From NCBI GenBank assembly GCA_963675135.1, contig OY776120.1:20240001-20304000 (forward strand): a DNA stretch of 64,000 bases. Direction: 5' to 3'. The position numbers and the translations under genes are program-made. The notes beneath the pieces are model-generated. The model made no database searches. It had not been told where the DNA came from and was given only the letters and a program-made list of their open reading frames with translations. Positions 44,868 through 56,661 of the stretch are shown here, piece after piece; position 1 is the first letter of the stretch, and every line of letters begins with the position of its first letter. The DNA is from Galeopsis tetrahit. Its lineage: Eukaryota; Streptophyta; Magnoliopsida; Lamiales; Lamiaceae.

Positions 44868-45459
44868 ATGGCAAAAAACAATGAGGGGCTACAAAAGGAA
44901 TCCATAATTGCTTCAAAATCCAAGAGAAGTAAAGCCACAAATGGGGAAAAGAAATTATCACATGATAAATCTGCACCTGTGAATGGCGTATTCATGAGAC
45001 CCATTGGAAAAGTTCCCATAAAAAAACCACAAAACAGAAGATATCAAGATACTTCCACCGTGCTTGATATCTCCCAGAATACTGAAACTGATCAGGAAAA
45101 AAAACGAATAATTCATCTACAAGAGAGCCAGAAATTGGTACAGAAACTAGCAATAAGGTGCTCACAAACGAGAATCCAATAGAGGTCTAAGCCCCACAGA
45201 AGATGTCCATTCCCAGGAAAGTGCAGAGAAATGAGATTCTCCTCAGAAAATTGATGTGTTGATAACTAGAAGAAATGCAACTGTGAATCACCTGGAAAGA
45301 TCAATAAAAAAACCAGCTAACATGTTGAAAGATTTGAAACAACAGATGCATAAAATGGAAGACATTGATAGCAAGGTTAAAGAAGACGAAAACATTGATA
45401 TCGGGATTTTTAATGTGACAGAAATGACCAGTGAACCAGTCAAATGGAAGACGTTGTAA
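44868..45459 (+). other. Unrecognised exon-like segment in the CACTA element
   Basis: Two short frames (44868-45182 and 45256-45459) have coding-like composition: Lys/Asp/Glu-rich, hydrophilic, with helical stretches such as LKDLKQQMHKMEDIDSKVKE. A stop and frame change separate them. The composition differs from the AT-rich surroundings. I do not recognise a family. It may be a fragment of a captured host gene or the remnant of an element-encoded DNA-binding protein. Confidence 0.35.
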
Positions 45460-48400
45460 AATATGTTGACACATGCTGAATGGACTGCTTGATGAGATCA
45501 CCGTTGACTTATTTTTTATAACTATTTTGGCTTGATTATTTGAATCAAATTGGTTTTGTAGCATATGCAGATTAAATATAAGGTTTTGAGAGTAAATTAA
45601 GAGTTGCAGCGTTTATCTTTAGTAACAATTTTTAGTATTGCATCAATGGATCAGAACTATGCAATCACCTAAATACAACAACATATCATGCAACAATAAT
45701 ACAGAGGTACACAATCATCTAAATACTACAATAAATTGCAATAAGAAACTCATTAAATCATTATCTCATATGTCGTGCAGCAGATTTCATTTGGTGGCTA
45801 GATGCTCACTACACACTTAGCAAAAGATTTGCATTCGGAGCACTTTTGATTTAGCTAGTCTTTAAAAATTCTTGTTTTCCTCTTCTCAATGCTTTCATCA
45901 GTGGAAGCACAACCATTCCATCCCAAAATACTCTTCAATTATACTTAAATATGCTCACTTATTCACAAACACAAACTCTTGCACGAGGAACAAGCGACTA
46001 TACAAAAACTATATGTCATTTAATAATGATATAAATTTTCTAAGAGACACTCCCTTCTAAGATTATCCCACTGATGAAATTTATTAATGAATTAGAAGAA
46101 AAATTAAATCTGGGTTAGTAGACAAGTGAGCACAATACATTTAATATGAATTTTTGACTCACAATGCATTCGACATTATACTGTTCCAGATAAGATCTCT
46201 ATTCATCAATTTCCAACTCTCTATAAGATGGTCCAACTGAGGATGGCCAACAGTAAATTACACTTATTTTCAAGTAAACGATCACTACCCGCAAATGCAA
46301 AACCGAAGAAAATATAACACTCTAACGTCAAATATAATGAGTAAGCATCCATTAAATTCAATTACGGGTACGGTTTACATGTCTCGTTTTATGACCTAGT
46401 TCACAATCAATATTTCCTTGAATTAACATATATAAAAAATACAATCATATATGGGAAAAAAGAAAAATTAAATCATGAGTTAATGAGGATGAATTGAACA
46501 TTCGTACACTAGTTTAGCATTAGCAGGAATAATTCTCCAAATTTTGTTTCACCATTTAGCATACATCTTTGTCCATATCACCGAGATCAAACAACTAATA
46601 CACCCTATTGAAACCTGGAAGCATATCAACATGTTTTAACCAATCCTCCCCAAGATCCAAAACTAAATCCAACACAACTAGAATAATATATAAGCACCAT
46701 AAAAAGAAAACGAGAAGGTAAAAGGCAAGGTTGAATAGAACGCTAACCTTTCTTTCTGAAATTTTTGATACCCCTCGCGGATACTATTTACTTTGAATCT
46801 AAAGAAAAATTAAACTTTTTATGCCCCAAATTGAAATTGTATACCGGAGGTGACCTTAAAGAGGACGATAATTGTTGTAATTGGGGAGCAGTAGCGCGCG
46901 TGGGAATGGGAGTAGATTTGGAATGGAAGGAAAAGAGACGAAAACGTACGGCGGAGGTAATCGCGGGATATATACAGGCGGGCGGCAGATTCTCTCTCAG
47001 TTTTCTCACACTTACGGAGAAGGTAAAAGGCAACCTAAAGAACACTAACCTACCTTTGTCTACCGATCAGCAAATTTGTTTCTAGAATTTGACAATCGCG
47101 CTAATTTTTTCCTTGCGCCAATTTTTCCCTCCCAAATTTTTGTTTTTTCTTATATTACATTCAAATTCTTTATATCTATTTAAAATACATAATTATATTC
47201 AAAAGTGTGTTTACTTTTTTTTTTATACATATTTTTAAAAAAAATTATATTTAAATTATAGAAAAGGTATGTCTAGTAAAAAGTAAATAATATTCTCGAT
47301 AGATACTCAATTTTGTTAATAAAATAAAAGTTACTCAAAAATTAACTATATAAATAGAATATGCATATTATTTGAGGACCCAAAATAGAACTGAACACAC
47401 TTTTGATGTAAGGAGGAGTACTATAATTTTATTTAAGAATATTTCTTTAATAAATATTCAAATTATTTATACGTATCATGCACCATTTCTTGATTTTGTG
47501 TAATAATTTTAATATCATTTTTTAAATTTAATGATAATAAATTAAATGTTCGCCACGTAATGTAATATTTTAATTAAAGTATTAATTAATTTACTAGACC
47601 AAACATTAGAGTAGTGGTTATCTAGCAAATTAATCACTTGATAATATACACTCGTATAAATTTGACAGAAACTAAGAATAATGAAGCATATTTTTTAACA
47701 GTTAGAATAGTGAAGCATTGAAATGAAGAACGTAGATTGATATATGAAAAAAAATAAAAAATAGGTCAAACGGGCTGCCAAACGTTAAAATTTAGGCACA
47801 TGAGCAACTATGTCATAGCACAACGAGTTCAATTTAAATTGTCGTTCTGCTTCCATAATTTATAAGAGTGATTTTGGTCTTGGCTCCAGAAGGTACGTTC
47901 GTTTCGACTAAAGTTGGCGATCACCCTTTGCTCAATCATTGGCTGTCAAATATTCATCTAAATATGTTCCATGCTGTCGTCGTTTTGGTCTAGAAACATA
48001 GTTTTAATAATCGATTTGATAACTACTCTTAAAATAGGTATGATATATTCTTCTTGCAACTATTATTAAAATAGGGTACAAGTGAGTCGAATCGTCTCAC
48101 GAGCTACTCATGCTCCACTCAAAAAAAGCTCGAAATTGGCTTAAGCTCACCAACACTAGTCTCGTTAGACTTGTGAGCATAATCAAGTTGACATGATTTT
48201 ATTATGTTACCCATAATATTTTGATTATTTACAAATATACTACAGTTATAAACAACATAAAATAATTAATGTTGTAAAAATTATCGAATCGAGTTTGAAT
48301 TTTTCGAGTTTTTCATCAAGCTAAGCTCGAGTTCAATAGAATTGAACACGGTCAAATAAACAAATGTTACAGAGCCGCTAAAACGTTCCGATTTGTGTTT

Positions 48401-49066
48401 AAATAAAAAGAACAAAATGGTATTGTATTAATCTAGTTGTTTCTTATGATTAGTGTTTTTTTTAATATTTAGATAGAAAATATTAAGTCTATTTAGTAGA
48501 TTTTTTATGTCCTAAATATAACTCCAAAAAATTTTACTGTAATTTATTGGTGTACTCGGGCAATTATGTTTCAATAGTGTCTCGTGTGAGATAATCTATG
48601 TATGGGACGTCTTCATTTATTTTCACCTATTTTACTTCAAAATGGGGTTATAATCACAAATCTATGTATCAATAATTTTTAAGTTATGAGACGAGCGTGG
48701 TTATGATCGTAGACCATGTAATTTTTTAAGTTACGAGATCTCGTCTCATGTATAAGGCCTTACCTATAATTTTTTTTTTCTTATGTTAAATTTATTTCAA
48801 TTTTTATTTATTTTTTTGATTATGCACATTATTAAGCTCATAAAACAGCTCAAAAACAGCAAAATGGCTGCACCATTCGCTGATTTGGGTACCCAGCAGG
48901 GAATCGAGGATTTTGGAGGGTTTCCAATACTAGCAATATATCCAATTTTTTGGTTATGAGGTAAATGATTTTGGGAGCCAAATTTTTATTTTTAGCGATC
49001 AATCAATTTTTTTAAAAAAATTCACAAATTGAAAGAGAACAGAATTTGAATTTGGATCCAATTTAT
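45460..49066. other. CACTA interior, centre, no gene recognised
   Basis: AT-rich non-coding DNA. At 46765-47085 there is a GC-richer patch open on both strands; on the minus strand it ends at a possible splice donor (AAAG|GTTAGCG near 46745), so it could be the first exon of a captured minus-strand gene, but I recognise no motif. Confidence 0.45.
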
Positions 49067-49401
49067 GGCAATTACTTTTGTGTACCAGTTACATACATGT
49101 AACTGGATCCAATTATATCTAAATGGGTTGGATCTACATCTACGGGTTGAAATTTGGGTTGAGGAAAGAAAACTATCATTTGTGCCGCTCAAGAACATTC
49201 GAGAGAGCAGGGAGGAAAGACCAAAGGAGGTACCTCCTTTAACTAACCATGGCAAATAGCGTACTCCTCTCTCAATCCCCACACATAATTTATTTTTCCA
49301 ACTTCTCATCTCAATCAATCAATCGAGTTAGCCCTAGAATGTAAAATTAAAATTTCGAGATTTCCAGTTCCTAAACACCAATCCACGATCAATTGAGGGC
49401 A

Positions 49402-49858
49402 AATGGCGAGAGACGCAACACAAGGAAAAGGATAAGAAGAATCGACAACTGGGCTGTTGAGAGATCGATTCCGTCTTTCTACCATCGCCGAAGCCGAATG
49501 TTTCAGTCTATACAATCACCGTAATTCTTATACTCGTTAGATTGTTTTTATTATGTTTTGTTAGTGTGAAATTTTGTGTGCAGTTATGCGAAACAACATG
49601 GAAGTCTCTCAGTCAATTGTGTCATGCATCTCTAATTTAAAGGCTTGCTATGAAGGACCCATGAACAAGTATGTTGGCTATGATTCTTTCTATTTAATTA
49701 ATTGATGGATTGGTAAAATCGTTGCAAGAATTCTAATATTTTTTCTTGATTTTTGTGATTCAGAGCGCCACCTGCCACGTTCCATCCCACAAATAAGTCA
49801 ATAATCTTTTTTGAGGATACTTATGTGACTAAGTTAGATCAAAAGAATTTGAATTGAT
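49402..49858 (+). pseudogene. Unidentified spliced gene fragment in the Mutator-like element
   Basis: A GC-richer segment (49402-49505), then a coding-like stretch from about 49584 (MRNNMEVSQSIVSCISNLK) to a plausible GTATG donor near 49669. A TGTGATTCAG acceptor lies near 49763 and an exon starting with APPATFHPTNKSIIF runs to TGA about 49858. The splice-like layout suggests genomic capture. I do not recognise the gene. Confidence 0.35.
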
Positions 49859-50875
49859 CGAATGCTAAATTTGAAGTTTCTATTTGTGCTTTTATTTTGT
49901 TGGGCAACATTCTGTATGATGTTTAATGTTTGGGTTAAATTACTTGCTTTCTTTTATTGAAAAGTTAACAATGAAAGAAGATCACAATATGAAATTTGGT
50001 GGTCAAGTTGTTAATAGGAAAAGAGAATTTCACATTATTTGTGTGTAGTGTATTCCATACTTTCATGGTTTTGGGCACCAGTGATAGAAATCCTGTTGTT
50101 TTCAACCTACAAACCCCTCATGTATTCTTCTTCTGTATATTCTAATTTATTTTGCAAAAGTTGAGAGTTCAACTCATTTGACTGATAAAGTTGTAGAAAA
50201 TTTTAAAAGCTAATTAATAATATAGTTTGATAAAAACTGAATAAAATTTTCTTTATATTGTGTCATATGCAAAAAAGAATGAAAATAAAGTTTTTTTCAG
50301 CAAAATGGAAGTAATGCTCTAATTAGGTTCTTGGGATATAATGTATCACAATAAAAATTCATATTTTTTTGAGCATATATACTACCCAAATACTGAACAA
50401 AAATGAATATTAGTATCCCCTATGTTTGGAAAAAGTGTTAAATTCAATTGAAACGATAGAAACAACCGAGTAAAGATAAAGTAAATTACTTATCTATTTG
50501 AGCTGATCAAAATTCCAATCTTTTTTTCTACTGGGAATGTTGTTGCCTTAACACACCACCTTTCTGATTTTTTTTATTCAATAACTTATTGTTTTGGAGT
50601 CAATAATATTTGGGGCAATGCTAGCTAACTAATAAACTGTCATTAAGTGATTCATGCCCTACTAGATTAGCGATTAAGCATTTGGTGTCTAAAGTCTCGT
50701 CAATCTTCTAACTTAGTATTTGTACTATGTTTGTACTTTTAATTTATATCTATCTTGATTCATTACATTTTAATGTCTGACTTTTTTAAAGTTGTGATGA
50801 GTAGAATTTTATTTTCTCTCTTCGATAAATTTTACTGGAAGGGAAGATGGTTTTGTTCTTTCATATGCATTATGT
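49859..50875. other. Non-coding stretch in the Mutator-like element
   Basis: AT-rich sequence, possibly introns of captured genes. Nothing recognisable. Confidence 0.45.
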
Positions 50876-50947
50876 GTGAAGATAGTTGTTGGTGCAACTA
50901 AAGGCCTTGAATATCTTCACGAGGAAGCAGGTCCTCACATTATCTAC
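50876..50947 (+). pseudogene. Receptor-like cytoplasmic kinase fragment (one partial exon)
   Basis: The plus strand encodes VKIVVGATKGLEYLHEE followed by AGPHIIY. This matches the very conserved helix-E region before the catalytic loop in plant PBS1/RLCK-type kinases, which usually reads KIAxGAAKGLEYLHExAxPPVIYRD. The catalytic HRD/YRD loop is lost right after it. Only about 24 codons are visible, so this is a captured scrap with no kinase function. Confidence 0.75.
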
Positions 50948-51009
50948 CTTATTAAGTTCCTGATATAATTGCAAGAGTAAACAGCTTTGAGTTTATTATA
51001 CACTTCTCC

Positions 51010-51310
51010 AATTTTTAGTATAATATTAGTTCAAAAACATTATAGTATTAGTTCATATACTGTATAGTATTAGTTCATATATTGTATAGTATTAGTTCAC
51101 ATGATGTATAGTTCGACTCTGCCTAGATGGTTCAAGTATATTGAGAGTTATTATTTATTATTCTTTTGGTATTAGGGCCCAGCAGTATAGTATTAGTTCA
51201 CCTAGAATATAGTATTAGTTCACATACAGTATAATATTAGTTCACATACAGTATGGTATTAGTTCAAATACAATATATTATTAGTTTATATACAATATAA
51301 TATTAGTTCA
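51010..51310. repeat. Tandem GTATTAGTTCA(CATAC) repeats, left arm of an inverted pair
   Basis: About nine copies of a 15-20-bp unit, TATAGTATTAGTTCA plus a CATACA-like spacer. The reverse complement of the same unit forms the array at 51580-51850. Confidence 0.85.
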
Positions 51311-51391
51311 CAAACAAATAAATTATTGTCTCTTACATTCCATGTGTATAATTATGTCAATATCGTGTTTATTTTGTATATTTGTATACAG

Positions 51392-51463
51392 ATGTTGATC
51401 CAGAGGTAGCGACGAGACAACCGAAGAGAACTTTCAAGAAGTTCAACTTCGTGGAAGTGTCAA
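51392..51463 (+). pseudogene. Ribosomal protein S15 (uS19) N-terminal fragment
   Basis: After an intron-like stretch ending TTTGTATACAG, the plus strand encodes DVDPEVATRQPKRTFKKF, then FVEV. This matches the start of plant cytosolic ribosomal protein S15, which begins MADVxPEVA and continues KKRTFKKFxFRGVDL. The intron position right after the first codons also fits plant S15 genes. Similarity ends after about 22 codons. It is a captured, non-functional scrap. Confidence 0.75.
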
Positions 51464-51579
51464 ATGTTGTCTTTTGTAAATTTATTTTCATAGGTTTGTC
51501 AATTTGCTTCTAATTGCAGAAAATAAAGACAGAATGATTCAGTAATTGAGGGTGTGATTGGAAAGAAAGGCATGAATTA

Positions 51580-51850
51580 TATTATATTATATGTGAATTA
51601 ATACTATATTATATATGAACTAGTACTATATCGTAGGTGATCTAATACTATATTGTATGTGAACTAATAATATAATGTATGCAGACCAATACTATATATT
51701 TTTGGAGCTTAGAGCTTATATCAAACCATTTTATACATCGAAACTGGAAGACGTTAGAATTTATACATGAATATAAACTAACACTATATTGTATGTGAAT
51801 TAACATTATATTCTATATAAATTAATACTATACATTTTTTTTAAAAACTA
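51580..51850. repeat. Tandem GAACTAATACTATA repeats, right arm of an inverted pair
   Basis: Several diverged copies of TGTGAACTAATACTATAT, the reverse complement of the 51010-51310 units. The two arms flank the S15 fragment and could fold back on each other. Confidence 0.8.
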
Positions 51851-51859
51851 ATATTATAC

Positions 51860-52150
51860 TTCCTCCGTCCTACAATTACTTTCACACTTTCCTTTTCGGG
51901 ACATTCCACAATAACTTTCACACCCTTAAAATGGAAAATCCTTTATAAACTCCACCCTCACAATATTTTCAATTTTTCACAAATGTCATTACTTTTTCTT
52001 CACACATACACAAAAGTCAACTCATTTTTTTACTTTATACATAAAATTTTACAAAATTACCCCTAATTATTATGCGTGATTAATTGAGATAAAATGTTGT
52101 TAAGAGGAATTGAATATAGAAGTAAAACTTATGCAACTAAGGGAGGTGAG
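51860..52150. mobile_element. Truncated Stowaway-like MITE
   Basis: Starts CTTCCTCCGTCCTACAATTA after TA and resembles the MITE at 32887-33160 internally (CACAATATT, CACTTT and ACAAAATTA blocks in the same order). The right terminal inverted repeat is missing; the sequence goes to AAGGGAGGTGAGGACACTC. Confidence 0.65.
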
Positions 52151-52207
52151 GACACTCTATTATATGATAACATTTGTTCATTGTAAAATGAATATTTTTA
52201 AATTAAT

Positions 52208-52438
52208 ACTCTTTCCATCCCGAAATTTGCACATATGGGATGACACATATTTTAAAAATGTGTAATTAGTGATGTTTTGAGAGATAGTTTTGTAAATTTT
52301 TATAAATATAGTATAGTAAAAAGTAGATTAGTGTGAAAATGTAATTAAATATGAGTAAATATGTATATATTTGTGCAAATTAGTATTAAACATCTAAATA
52401 TATTAAATGTGTAATTTTTTTATGGAATTGAGAGAGTA
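52208..52438. mobile_element. Degenerate Stowaway-like MITE
   Basis: The left end TACTCTTTCCATCCCGAAATT and right end GGAATTGAGAGAGTAA are rough inverted complements flanked by TA. Strongly decayed. Confidence 0.5.
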
Positions 52439-52826
52439 ATTAATGTACACTTGAAAGATTAATTAATATTATATTTTAAGAATTTTATTGGGCTTTAAAA
52501 AATATATATATAATTACTATTTTAGTCGTAAAGAAAAAAAGAAATCTATTTAAAAAGAAAAATAAATATCATTTAAATTGATTTGGATCACAAAGTAGAA
52601 AAGTCCACGGATATTAAAAAAAAATGTTGCTGGGCCAAATGGAAAAATTAAAGACCAGAATGGATTTGGACCGCAAAGAAAAAAAGTCCACGAATATAAA
52701 ATAAGAACACTGCATTCCTGACCAACCGATCCATGTATCCATTTAGACCGCTTCATGTATCCATTTTCTAAATGGATCCAGTTACATATATGTACCAATT
52801 ACACAAGAGTGCAACTCCCAATTTAT

Positions 52827-55045
52827 ATTTAGCGGTCATTCATATTTTTTCAAACGATTTTCTCGGATTTTGTTCAGGAAATTCCAAAAAACAAATAGAT
52901 TTAATTAAGGAAGAATATCAAGGTTGATTTCGCGTTCCCATTAAAATCTCAAAATATTATATTTTCCTCAAACATATTCTTCTGATAGCTTCTCTTTCAA
53001 CGACGAATATGAGGGTGAGTTTCTGTTCCAAATGTCATCTATGTCGTCTTGATTCACATACTATGTTATCTCCCTCTTATTAATTCCAGTACGCGCGCTT
53101 CAGTTATCCTTTCTTTTACAGGGAGTTCAACAGCAACAAGGAGAATTTCACGTGAGAATAAGGTACTGCAAGTACGTGAGAATTTTACTGCTTCAATTAT
53201 CCTATTCGTCCGATTGCCTCTCGCTCGTTTTGATTCAATTATCCTATTCTTCTGATTGCCTTTCGCTTGTCTTGATTCAATTATCCCGCATTTGTATGCT
53301 CTATTTTCTTGATTTAATTGGCATTGTGCAATTTTTCACGCCTTCTACCTGTTTGAAAAAATGCCCAAGATAACAAAAAAAAAAACATTTAATAATAGTT
53401 TGTTTGTAGTTTCGTGTTGGAAAATATCAATAATAAGCCTAAAGCAAATAAATAAATTGATAGCAAGGACAAAGTATTGATAACAGATGATGAAGATAAT
53501 GCAACCTGGTATAAGTAGTAAAAGTAGGAAAAAAAATATAATTTGGCGTCCTTTTTGCTTGAGTCTTTAGCATTCTGGTCTACACACTGTCAACATGGTT
53601 ATATGAGTAGTAATGTAAAAAAAAAAGAATAACAAAGTGCACACTGTGTGACGTTGGTTGAAGTATTAAAAGTTAAAACAATAGGAAAAGAGGAAGACGA
53701 CCACAAGATTATAGAGTTAGCATTTTTTAGATCAATAACAGATGATCACATATGGTCTTGATGACATAATAAATTACCCAAGAGCGCCAACACTTAACAA
53801 ATGCCCTAAAAGCAAATAATAATGGTTAACAACATAATTTATACGATTAAAACTTTGGTAATTATGAATCTGAATATATAATTGATAAATAATGTGATAA
53901 AATTTTGGATGTGTAGCTCTGTCTTGGCAAATATAAATGAGAAGCATAAAATAAATAGCAAGGACAAAGTATTCAATCATAGTGTACATGATAGGATAAC
54001 AAAATCATTTAATTGTAGTTTGCCTATTTTAGGTATACACAGTCAATTTAACTGACAATGTGCTCCACATGAATTGATACAATTTCAAAATCCTTCTCTA
54101 CCATTTCCCATTATGAGAATTGAGAGTCGAGTGATGTAAAATCAGTAATTGATACAAAATTGCTGCATTGTTTGGTGTGTATTTGTAGTATGATTTTTTC
54201 CGTTTTTGTAGGGTTCATTATCTCACTTCCACGATTGTGGTGAGTACCTCTATTTTTGCTTTCAATATTCGATCCATGTTCTTGATTCACGTTTTGGAAG
54301 CTTGCTCGAATTAGTGAAATAATTTATGCATTAATTGGTTATGATTTAAATACCAGTGCTTGTTATAAATATTGAAAACAGAGTTTATGTATGTAAGTTC
54401 ATTCAGTCCCAGAATATTGCATCCACCTCTTTAGAAACTAAATAATGCAAACTATTGATATTAATTAAACTTCTTGTTGCACAAGGCCTCGTATATGTAT
54501 CATTACATTCTGTTTCTTCTTGTGATGTCAGATTTACCTTAGGATTGTTTCCTAAGACTATATATTCCTGCTTTTTTGTTTATTCAAAATTGATTTTCTA
54601 GCTTTTGCTCAAGATGATTCTTGTTTGTCCAGGAATCATGAAGATGTGTAGTTTCCTTCTCAAGTAAATTTAAATATTCCAATTTTATGCTATAATATTT
54701 TTCTTTTTCGGTGTCTAAGCATGACCTAATTAAATGAAGAAGAGTGTAATAGGATTGAATTGTATGTTTCTACATATTCTTCATAGAAAAAACAGTTGGA
54801 AATCCGACGAGGCTAAAGAAAATTGGGTAAGTCATGTAGAGATCTACAAATGTGATTTCATTTCATTATTGAAATTGTTGATTCTAATTAATTTTTTTTA
54901 TCATAATTAATGATCAAATAGGAGAAAATGATAAAGAAGAATATTTTGAGCATGGAATTGATAAAAGTGTAGTTGAATTATTAGTTCTCCGTCCCTTTAG
55001 TAATTAAATTAGTTCATCGTGATAATAGTTTTATTACTATGTGCA
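52827..55045. other. CACTA interior, right, with exon-like scraps
   Basis: AT-rich. A few short segments look like exons with splice-type borders: near 54216-54239 (GTAG|GGTTCATTATC...GATTGTG|GTGAG) and 54786-54825 (AAAAACAGTTGG...AAATTGG|GTAAGT). They are too short to identify. The duplicated TCAATTATCCTATTC-type words near 53194-53285 are a small local repeat. Confidence 0.4.
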
Positions 55046-55270
55046 GTGTGGGTCATTTGGCACCAAAGGAACTCAATTATCTTCGAAAATGGAGTGTGGA
55101 AAACGGAGAAAAACGTGGATGAGATAAAGGGATGATCTTAGAGCTGGAGCTCGGCAAAGGAGATGACTAAACAGGGAACAACCTTCAGGGACTGGATGTC
55201 GGAGCCGCTGCGGTGCTTAGATAAGTGACTGGACGCAGAGCAGGAGCAAGGAGATTACTGGGTCTATTGG
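55046..55270 (+). pseudogene. LINE-type retrotransposon C-terminal fragment
   Basis: The plus strand encodes VWVIWHQRNSIIFENGVW and KTEKNVDEIK, then stops and further W/S-rich sequence. The pattern W-x-I-W-x-x-R-N-x-x-I-F is typical of the region after reverse transcriptase in plant LINE elements (the zf-RVT-associated C-terminus). Only this scrap is present, with in-frame stops. A host gene copied from a LINE-derived ORF is a weaker alternative. Confidence 0.6.
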
Positions 55271-55429
55271 TGATTGCATGTCTATAGTGCAGGCCTATTA
55301 CATTCTAAATCTTACTAGTATTTTGTAAAATATGTTAATCTGTTTATCTTTTTTACGTTCAGGTACAACTTGTATATTGTAATCCATTTTGGGTTCTTTT
55401 ATAAAAAAAATTATTTTTCATCGATAGAA

Positions 55430-56465
55430 AAAAGGTATATTCAACTAAAAGATAATTATTCGTCACAATAAAAATTCAACAAAAGACATTGTCACCAAGC
55501 TATATTTAAAAAAGAATATGACGAATATCATTTTGTCACTAAAATATAACTATTAATGATGAATTGTGTTGTCAATATATATATACGCATTACAACGATA
55601 AAAAATTCGTAACAATAGTGTAATTCTTTTGTAACGAAATATTTAAAAGATGACCAAATATATGTTGTCATTATATCTAATAATTCAGTGACAACTATCA
55701 TATTCGTCACTAAGTAATATTTTATTATGACAAAAATTATTTGTCATCATTTCTACACTATTTAGCGACCATAAATAATTTGTCACTACATATTACCCTT
55801 TCGTGACGTATTGTGTCGTCATTATATAAATACATATAACAACGATTAAATGTGTGTCACTAAAGTGAAACTCTTTGGTGACGAAGTATCTAAAATGTGA
55901 CGAAATGTTTTATCTAATTGTGACGATAATTTTGCCACTAATGTTTAAAAAAGTTGGTAGAAAATGAATAAGTCGTCACTAAAAATTAATATATTAGTGA
56001 CAATAAATGAAATCGTCAATATAAAGTAGAACTCATAAGTGACGAACTATATAAATCAGGGCGAAATAGTCAACCTAATTGTGACGAAATTTTCGTCATT
56101 AAAATTTGATAAAGCTGATAGGAAATGGATAATCGTCCCAAAAAACTAATAATTTAGTGACGATAAATCAAATTGTTGTGTAAAGTTGAACTTTTAGTGA
56201 CGAAAACCCATATTTAGTGACAAAAGTAAATGTCAAACATGACAATTTATTCGTCACCATAGATGAAATGATATAGCGACGGTGAACTTTAGTGTCACCA
56301 AAAGATGAATTTTGATGACGAATTCAAATAACGTCACATTTACCTAATGCGATGCACATACAGCGACATTCTTTGCGACACACAAATTTCGTCCCAAACG
56401 CATTTTATGACGAAAAATGATGCTTTTATGACGAATTTTTATCGTCGCAATTTCTCAAATTTCCT
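55430..56465. repeat. Right subterminal repeats of the CACTA element
   Basis: Dense GTGACGA/TTCGTCAC words on both strands with AT-rich spacers, ending in GCGACGATAAAAATTCG (reverse strand) next to the terminal CACTA. The 130-bp unit of the left end is not obvious here; the word density is similar. Confidence 0.85.
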
Positions 56466-56474
56466 GTAGTGTAG

Positions 56475-56661
56475 ATGCAAGCATGTTGATATTAGACATC
56501 ATTTTATTAGGGATCATGTGGAAAAGAAAAATATTAGGATGGAAAAGATCCATACTGATATTCAAAGAGCTGACATTTTTACAAAACCATTGGCTGAAGT
56601 GAGATTTAGAGAGTTATGTATTTGCTTAGGGTTGATAGATATTGATTATATATGTATATAG
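56475..56661 (+). pseudogene. 3' end of RNase H of copy B pol, after the CACTA insertion
   Basis: It resumes exactly where the pol of copy B was cut and encodes the RNase H end with motifs CKHVDI, HHFIRDHVEK and ADIFTKPLAE, matching the last 60 residues of copy C gag-pol. It stops at TAG 56659-56661. Confidence 0.92.

Larger units (their letters stand above)
49067..52817. mobile_element. Candidate Mutator-like (Pack-MULE type) element nested in the CACTA, 3.75 kb
   Basis: A 9-bp direct repeat CCAATTTAT (49058-49066 and 52818-52826) flanks the segment. Its two ends are 45-bp inverted repeats that align without gaps at about 33 of 45 positions; the best part is ACATGTAACTGGATCCA on the left against ATATGTAACTGGATCCA on the right. 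A 9-bp duplication plus long terminal inverted repeats is the signature of Mutator-like elements. There is no transposase inside. Instead it holds host gene pieces: an unidentified spliced segment (49400-49860), a receptor-like cytoplasmic kinase piece and a ribosomal protein S15 piece. It also contains smaller MITE-like remnants. Confidence 0.7.
40804..56471. mobile_element. Nested CACTA (En/Spm-type) DNA transposon, 15.7 kb, without visible transposase
   Basis: It starts CACTAAAGGAAAT and ends ATTTCCTGTAGTG, inverted ends matching at 12 of 13 positions. The 3-bp target duplication TAG (40801-40803 and 56472-56474) interrupts the RNase H region of copy B, and reading across one TAG restores the alignment with copy C, so the borders are exact. 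Both ends carry subterminal repeats rich in GTGACGA / TCGTCAC words (about 40820-42030 and 55430-56465). I find no transposase-like ORF. The interior is AT-rich with gene and transposon fragments: a Mutator-like element (49067-52817), a kinase piece, a ribosomal protein S15 piece and a LINE-type piece. It must rely on transposase made elsewhere. Confidence 0.93.

Noticed and set aside
44632..44976. Hydrophobic minus-strand ORF resembling a membrane protein
   Set aside because: It is the antisense of a Lys/Glu-rich plus-strand segment, which produces artificial Leu/Phe-rich translations.
46765..47085. 106-codon ORF, plus strand
   Set aside because: Both strands are open in a GC-richer patch and no family is recognised; mentioned only as part of the CACTA interior.
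52985..53005. Possible first exon (ATGAGG|GTGAGT) of a small ribosomal protein gene
   Set aside because: Only two codons before the donor and no recognisable following exon.
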